Origin: Typha latifolia
Taxonomy: Eukaryota; Streptophyta; Magnoliopsida; Poales; Typhaceae
Direction of reading: 5' to 3'
DNA: 64,000 bases
Assembly: GCA_019914945.1 (NCBI GenBank)
Contig: CM034111.1
Span: forward strand, 6,758,001 to 6,822,000
In this document: in pieces, positions 57,510 through 64,000 of the stretch
How positions within the stretch are numbered: position 1 is the stretch's first letter
Layout of the letters: every line of letters begins with the position of its first letter
Made by a program: the position numbers and the translations under genes
Notes under the pieces: model-generated
What the model was told of the DNA's origin: nothing
The model's input: only the letters and a program-made list of their open reading frames with translations
Database searches by the model: none

Positions 57510-58000
57510 AGGGGAGCGTTTGAATGCATTGGCGAATGCCTACATCAGTTTCGCAAAAACAAAAAATGTGAAATGCATGCTCAAACGCGGTCGTGCGCAT
57601 TTGAATGAGGCATTCGAACGCCTGCATCGCATTCGCATCGATAGAGAATGCCTTTGTGCGATCGAACGCGATTGTGCGCATTCGAACATGATCGACGGGA
57701 GTCTTCTAGAATTAGGGTTAATAATTGTTATTTTGACTTGTTGGCTAACCTCTATAAAGGTGTGGATGATAGCCAAAATCATTATACTATTAGATTATTG
57801 ACACTAATTCATAATTTCGTCCTAGTTGTAGTTCGATTCTATGAAGGGCGTAAATGCAAAAAATGTAGATCAGGGAGTTACGGATCGATTCTAGTTCGTT
57901 TTGATCAGGAGAGAATACTTAGTGAATATTTTCCCTTAGTTGTATGGACTACTTCATACAACAAATCCAGATCTTGAAAGAATTGTTCCGTAGCCTATCA
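57510..58000 (+). repeat. 5' LTR of D4, second part
   Basis: Array of decayed palindromes (57518-57690), TATAAAGGTGTGGATG near 57752, a shortened leader, ending CTATCA. Confidence 0.78.
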
Positions 58001-58001
58001 T

Positions 58002-58015
58002 TGGTATTAGAGCCA
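58002..58015 (+). promoter_or_regulatory. Primer-binding site of D4
   Basis: TGGTATTAGAGCCA, the tRNA-Met type with one C to T change. Single copy. Confidence 0.85.
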
Positions 58016-58055
58016 GGCGAACCTCGAACCTCCATTAATATTTGAAACAAAGAAG

Positions 58056-59350
58056 ATGACATCAAAAAGGAGATCAATAGAGAGCACAACGACAAGGGAA
58101 GACTCAATCCATGATAACCCTAACCGTGAGGCCGATTCCTTTGGAGCGACCACTGTAGGACTGAGTCAACCAATGTCCATGGGTGTGAATATGGGTTTGG
58201 TGGATGAACTTAGGGGCATGTTGTAAATATTGCTGCATAGGGATGATGCAATGCAAAATGATCATAATGCTTTAAAGGAATATGTCATGAACCGATCGGC
58301 TTCGTGATCTCGACGAAGATTGATGCCTCAAGAAGGACTAGCGGTGGGACCACACCAAACCGATACCCCACAGGTCTAGGTGCGATATGCTATTGTCAAT
58401 GATCCTCTTTTACGCTATGCCTACAGATCATTCCCCACCTTCGATAGACAACCCAAGACCGGTGGTGGTGGAACTCGAGAGGCGTGCGCCACCGGTGTGC
58501 TTCGTCGATGAAGAGGATTGGCACTTAAAGGATGATGTTGATCCCTTCGAAGATGGTGATGGACGTGCTCAAAGATTTAGAGAAGGAGATCACAAAGGTC
58601 CAGACCTGAACCAAGGATCTTTCACGAACCCGACAATGCTATCCGAGAGAGAACCGCGTGCTTAGACATCCCAAAATTCCAAGGCGGTAATCCAAAGGAT
58701 TGGGTGTTTCAAGTTGAATAATACTTTGATTGTCAAGTGATGGTGGAGGATGCAAAGGTCCAGATGGCAAGCTTTCACATCCAAGGAACGTCATTGCATT
58801 TGTATAGATCGGCTATTCATGGTGGAGGATTTACCAGTTGGACTGACTTTTATAGAAGGATTACACGTAGATTTAGGACAGTGGCATATGCAGATTTTGT
58901 TGCCACTTTAAGCAAGATGGTTCAGAACACGACCGTTTTGTAGTATCAAGAAGGATTTGAAAAAGTTAGTAGTTGTTGTGAGCCACCTTGGCCCGAACCG
59001 ACATTGATGAGTACATTCATTTCAGGGCTACAGGATGAGAAACAAGCAGATGTTCATGCTCTTTGTCCTATCACTCTTGACGAGGCCTTTAAGAAGGCCA
59101 TGAGGATTGAGCAAAAGCATAAGGCTCTCAATATGGCAACGAAAACAACTTTGGGCATCCGAGATGGGCGGTTTGCACCAAGAATGCCGGTTGGAAATTT
59201 TACAAGTTCAAAGACAGCGGCTGCTAGTACTAGACCACGACCACCTTTGAGACCTTCTTATGATATTAAACGAGGCACAAGACCCCCCGTTCGAACCCTC
59301 ACACTTGCCCAGGTGGAGGGAGAAAAGAGCGAAGGGCTTTTGCTTTCGAT
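58056..59350 (+). pseudogene. gag of D4
   Basis: MTSKRRSIESTTTREDSIHD start at 58056, stop at about 58224, and frames shift several times. LDIPKFQGGNPKDWVFQVE-like sequence, SFHIQGTSLHLYRSAIHGG and FISGLQDEKQADVHALCP mark the capsid. Confidence 0.82.
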
Positions 59351-59892
59351 GTGATGAACGTTTCACCCCCGGTCATCGGTGTTCAAAACCAATCGGGAGT
59401 GTGATGCTCATCGACGATCTCGAGGAGGATGATGAGGCTATTGATGATGGAGAGTGTTTAGAGGAGGTCCATGAGGAGGCCGTTGAGGAGGGCATGGAGG
59501 AAGATATCCAAGCTGAAATATCGATGTATACATATTCTGGTACTTTCGCGCCGAGGACGTTACGGGTAGACGAACTCATTAGAAAGCATTGTGTGCACAT
59601 CCTCATCGATTTTGGGAGTACACACAACTTTCTAGATGAGAGGTTAGTGAGGAGATTGGATTTGGATGCTGAACCAACCACGGGGTTTGACGTTGCTATT
59701 GGAGATGGCACAAAGCTTAAGGCGAAGAGCTTGTGTCGCCGGGTCGGTATACAGGTGCAAGGACACGATATCATTGTGGAATTGTATCTGTTGGCACTGC
59801 AAGGAGTGGACATTGTCCTAGGAACACAATGGTTACAAAGCTTCGGACCCGTCACTTTTGATTTTCGGAGCATGTTGATGGAATTTAAGTGA
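59260..59892 (+). pseudogene. Zinc knuckle and protease of D4
   Basis: 210-codon frame: CFRCDERFTPGHRCSKPIGS, an acidic linker, protease with HILIDFGSTHNFLDERLV (Asp-Phe-Gly, Ser lost), GVDIVLGTQWLQSFGPVTFD. It ends with a TGA. Confidence 0.87.
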
Positions 59893-59904
59893 GGAAACAA
59901 AAAT

Positions 59905-60295
59905 GTGCGGCTTCTTGGTGTTCGATCTCCACCGATTCCTGCGATGCAGCCGATGGTGGGGCTGCCATGTGCGAGTGATTTGGCCTATCTTCTTCAGTTA
60001 CGACTAGCAGGAGACGAGCCTAAAATGAGTCCAAATACTACCATAGAGTTGACTATTTTATTAGACAAATTTGTTGGACTGTTTGAGGAACCAAAAGAGT
60101 GGCCACTAAAGAGAACGGCGGACCACCACATAGAGATTCTACCCGGGGCTGCACCGGCACATGTGAGGCCATATCAGTATCCACATGTACAAATGGAAGT
60201 TATCTCCAAGTCATAGCTCTTACTCATTGCCCGTGCAATTAGTGCAAAAGAAGGACAGGACATGACGTTTATTTATCGACTATTGGGCACTAAAA
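59905..60295 (+). pseudogene. RT N-terminal part of D4
   Basis: TIELTILLDKFVGLFEEPKE, HHIEILPGAAPAHVRPYQYP, then a short deletion after EVISKS and the decayed VDYWALN motif, where LTR E interrupts. Confidence 0.82.
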
Positions 60296-61294
60296 TATAA
60301 CGCCCCCGCTCGGCATAGGCACGTGCACGCCCACGCGCCCACACAGCACACGCGGTGCATGCGACAGGACGGGCGGGGCCTGTCACGCATAGATACACTC
60401 CTGTGCACATATAATCATGACATCATCAAATAATACCTGCTAATATATTCATACTCATATAATCCAACACCAAATGAATCATATTATCAACCAAATAAAT
60501 CTGTTAACATATGAATATCCAAGTCCACAATAATATATACTAGATCACTACCTAATTTAGCAGGACCCACATAGGCCAAATCAAACAATCAAGATACAAC
60601 TAAACAACTGATACACAAGTGCACTATAATCTGACATGTACTATACAAATCATCGTCTGATACAATAAAGTACAAATATAACAAACAACAATACAACTCA
60701 ATATCTAGTTAAACTAGCTTCTATACCACCTCACGTCTATAGCTCACCTCATCTTTGCTCTAAAATATCTCATCAGGATATCACAAGTTGGTATCACGTA
60801 CCATAATATCTATGGGGGTTAGAAAAGAAATAAAGAGAGTCATGAGCAAAAGGCTTAGTAAATAGATCTTACCACGAATCAGTGATGCCAAATAGAGAGT
60901 AAATCCTCAATGAATCAGAAAGCAGCATGATGTCATGTATGAGCATGTATATATATATCCTCAATGACATATATATATATAAATGGAATCAATTCTCATG
61001 AATGAGCATATTATATCCTCAACAAAAAATATATCTTATGATGAAGTTACAATATAACATCATTGAATATAACAACATATGATGTATAATAATTATGATT
61101 CAATGATACTAGTCACATCAATGATGATGCATGATGCATGCTAACTACTAGACAATCATATATGTCAGAGCCAAATATAATCCACATATCTCTCACTATC
61201 ACAATCATCCATCTCAACTCTGAATATCATCTATCATGCTGGACTACGATACCCGACCCCAAACTCGATACTCATCATGCCACAAGCTTAGAGC

Positions 61295-61439
61295 ATACCC
61301 TGTCATACGCTAAGCGTATCTCTATAGATAAATCATACCCTGTCATATGCTAAGGGTATATCAATGATAGTTGTACCCTATCATATGATATGAGTACAAC
61401 CATCAGCCATCACCATACTCTGCCATACGCTAAGAGTAT
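61295..61439. repeat. Four hairpin-forming repeats, about 40-bp period, in LTR E
   Basis: Units at 61295-61319, 61335-61359, 61372-61398 and 61415-61439, each about 25 bp with complementary ends (ATACCCT/AGGGTAT in unit 2, ATACTCT/AGAGTAT in unit 4). Confidence 0.7.
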
Positions 61440-62779
61440 ATCCAGTACCAGTCCGAACCAGATACCGTTTTAGCCATCAAATCACATCACATACACATGT
61501 ATTTTTATGATTTCCTACACATGATAGATCATATGCATATATCTAGTACTGCAACAGATCATGCAACTTAGGAATTTAGGTGGTAAAAAAGCAAAGAGAA
61601 AAATGATGTAATGCAGACTCCAATCATGTATCTAACACATGCATACTCCTGCTAGTCTATCACATGCACACTCATGATAGAGATCATCCCGACATAGAAT
61701 TATAATAATATAATCATCTCTAATCATCTCTATATATCACCAATGTACTCATATCCCAGATCAGCCTAATCAAATGCATGATAAAATATGCTTGATTGAA
61801 ATCATCTCTATAGAAAGTCATATAATCATGTTGGAGGCCAAAACATGCATGTACATAATATATAAGATATCCTAATTTGAGAAAGGCATCTAGGAAATAA
61901 GACTACTCGCCGTCTGATCAAAAGACATGAACCACGCATCTCTCACGTCCTTCAGTCAAATATCAACTCATCGTCAGGGTCTACGGGCTCTCACATACGA
62001 AGGTTTGGAGTTTGAAAATATTAAGTACCATGAAATTAGTCGTTTATCTAATTAGAATTAATTCAAGTAAAATATAACTATTTATTAGGTTTAGAATCAC
62101 TTCTCTTTTATTTTTGATTACATAACTAGGTCTATATTACATATACGATTCAAATACTATAATTATATTATTATTATAAAATGCTAATTATAACATAAGG
62201 AGAAAGGTTTATTTCTTTTTATTTATAATATTCTAAATATATAATTACAAAGTAAAAGCTAAATAATTATAAATGAGATATAAGTATAGATAAGATCTAT
62301 TTATAATCAATTTATAATTCTTAGTCTATTTTGATTAATTAGAAGTTATATAGTATTTACTTAATTATGAAAAATAATTAATTAATTAATTAATAAGACT
62401 AGTATCTTATTCTACACACAATAGTATATAATTAATAATCATCATGTTGAAGAATATACATTATTATTAAAATAATTAATGTCTAAATAATTTATCTGCA
62501 TTAATTAAGAAAGTAATACCTAATTAAATAAATAAACAAACATAAAATAAAGTAGATAATAAAACAATGTTACGAGTGCTTGGCCGAGCCCAGCACTATT
62601 GTAGAAGCAGAAGAAGAAGCTAAGAGAGAATAAGAATGGAAGATAGAAGAAAGAAAAGAAGAAAGACAAAGAAGAAAGGAGGAAGAAGAAGAAAAAGAGG
62701 AGAGGAAGAAAGGAAGGGAGGGGACCGAGCCGGCAGGGAGGGGATCGGCCGCTGCTAGCTAGCCAGCGGCCGACCTCTC

Positions 62780-63010
62780 ATCGGCGGCTCTGTTCTGACG
62801 AACTCGAGAGAGATAGATAGAAAGGGAGGGAGAAAGAGAGAGAGAGACAGAGAGGGAGAGAGAGAGAGAAGGAGGAAAGAGTCTCACCAACGTTAGTGGA
62901 GGTGGCGGCAGTGGCGGCAAGCCGGCAGAGTGGCGGCGATAGTAGATAGAGAGAGAAAGAGAGAGAGAGGAAAGTGAGAGAGGGATCGAGAGAGAGAGAG
63001 AGAGAGGCGA
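62780..63010. repeat. GA-rich tract in LTR E
   Basis: Several GAGAGA runs interrupted by a GGCGGC block. The minus strand reads as the CT-rich leader shared with 13820-14160. Confidence 0.85.
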
Positions 63011-63154
63011 TGGGAAGGGAGAGAGGCCACTGCGTTGGGCCCACTACGCTAGCTGGCCCGGCCAGGTTGGCCGGGTCGGCGCCTAGGGCGCGTGGCCCCC
63101 TCCCCATCTGTCACTGCACCATAATAATTTTTTTTTTAAGATTGGGTTGTTACA

Positions 63155-63700
63155 TAAATGTTATTATTGTCAAGGACCGCTATCCTATTCCGGTTATAGA
63201 AGAGCTGTTGGACGAGCTTGCAGGGGTGACTATATTCAGCAAGCTTGACTTGAGGGCCGAGTATCATAAAATTAGAGTTTACCCGGCGGATTTGCACAAG
63301 ACTGCATTTCAGACTTCAGACGGGCATTACGAGTTCTGGGTGATGCCTTTTGGTCTCACTAATGCTCCAACTATATTTCAAGGCCTCATGAATGATATTT
63401 TTCAGCTCTATTGCGAAGGTATGTATTGGTATTTTTTGACGACATTTTGGTGTATGGCAGGACTGAATTGGAGCATTAGCGGTATTTGGAGGATGTGCTA
63501 AATTTGTTGAAGCAAAATCAGCTGAAGATCAAGAAGTTCAAGTGCCCATGGGGAGTACCACAAGTGGAGTATTTAGGCCACATCATCTCAACGAAAGGTG
63601 TAACAGTGGATCCTCAAAAGGTAGCATGCATGACCGCTTGGCCTATACCACCACAGGATTGCGAGGATTCTTAGGGTTGAACGTTTATTATCACTGCTTC
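63155..63700 (+). pseudogene. RT C-terminal part of D4
   Basis: [35 protein letters not shown] and [18 protein letters not shown], then a frameshift near 63405. The catalytic GACGAC is intact at the base level (63438-63443). KIKKFKCPWGVPQVEYLGHI follows. Confidence 0.85.
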
Positions 63701-64000
63701 ATCGCTGGATATGGCAAGATCGCTACTTCTCTCACTTCTTTGTTGAAGAATGAATCGTTTAGATGAACAGATGAAGCCACTACAGTCTTTGAAAAACTAA
63801 AAACAATAATGACGACAGCTCCCCCCGTTATAGTGCTATTGGACTTCACCAAGTAGTCATTGTGGAATGTGATGTATTGGGAGTTGGCATAGAAGCTATA
63901 CTAATGCAAGGAGGACGTCCCATAGCCTTTCTTAGTAAGACTTTATCATAAAAATCTCAGCAATTATCGACTTACGAGATAGAGATATTGGAAATTCTGC
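63701..64000 (+). pseudogene. RNase H start of D4, cut by the window end
   Basis: YGKIATSLTSLLKNESFR linker, TGA near 63765, VECDVLGVGIEAILMQGGRP with the acidic motif in a shifted frame, and a LSTYE-like end at the window edge. Confidence 0.8.

Larger units (their letters stand above)
60296..63154 (-). mobile_element. Long LTR E (probable solo LTR) in D4 RT
   Basis: Minus strand TGTAACAACCC...GGGGGCGTTATA with near-palindromic termini. Flanks TAAAA (60291-60295) and TAAAT (63155-63159); the undisturbed D sequence reads CACTAAATGCTATTAT. About 2.86 kb. GC-rich and CT-rich U3-like end, then 2 kb of AT-rich sequence without ORF. No coding or primer site is seen, so a solo LTR is the simplest reading. 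Its family is not known to me. Confidence 0.7.
53235..64000 (+). mobile_element. Element D4: gypsy family D, nested, runs off the window
   Basis: 5' LTR in two parts (53235-53329 and 57510-58000), primer site, gag, protease, RT and RNase H start. A solo D LTR (D') lies in its 5' LTR and LTR E lies in its RT. It is inserted in D6 gag. Confidence 0.82.

Noticed and set aside
60296..63154. Independent gene or non-LTR element in 60.3-63.15 kb
   Set aside because: No coding frame, ends match LTR E, and the flanks carry a near 5-bp duplication in D4 RT.

Overview
This is nuclear DNA of a flowering plant. The first 1.2 kb is the intron-containing 3' end of a euAP2-type AP2/ERF transcription factor gene with a miR172 complementary site. 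Almost everything from 2.4 kb to 64 kb is a nest of decayed LTR retrotransposons of Ty3/gypsy and Ty1/copia types. The species cannot be told from the sequence. No complete intact retroelement and no second host gene is visible.

Family labels used here are local. B is a Tat/Athila-like gypsy element. A, D and F are related gypsy families: LTRs start TGATA, the primer site is complementary to initiator tRNA-Met, the polypurine tracts are alike, and the U3 promoter is shared. H is an LTR-like segment resembling D. G is a SIRE/Maximus-like copia family with an extra ORF after pol. E is a long LTR starting TGTAACA.

Layout: 1-1180, AP2-like gene. 2413-18292, element B (+) with target duplication ACTAT; it holds a solo LTR of A in its 5' LTR (2949-3916), a 5.4 kb minus-strand A-family element C in gag (6633-12043, duplication TTAAA), and a chimeric E/D LTR remnant in place of RT to integrase (13671-14928). 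18587-21597, minus-strand F remnant. 21598-27408, D-family pieces in both orientations. 27409-29966, 3' part of a G element (-). 29967-33082, H plus F gag (+), repeated in inverted orientation at 46688-49475. 33083-36623, D-family integrase half (-) with a solo G LTR inside. 36624-38592, G LTR pieces in alternating orientation. 38593-46687, G element (-), internally rearranged, with a second A solo LTR (38664-39656). 49690-53234, D-family element (-). 53235-64000, D-family element (+) running off the window; its 5' LTR contains a solo D LTR that itself contains an A-family element (53889-57293), and its RT is split by a long E LTR (60296-63154).

The most striking signal is a palindrome, GCGTTCGAACGC, repeated with decayed variants just upstream of the TATA box in the U3 of gypsy families A, D, F and H and of copia family G. 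The same cluster occurs inside G, ahead of the leader of its extra ORF, next to a plausible splice donor. A second theme is the tRNA-Met primer site, which is multiplied and partly absorbed into the LTR ends of A and D. A third is the loss of different pol blocks in different copies, so that sister copies are defective in complementary ways.
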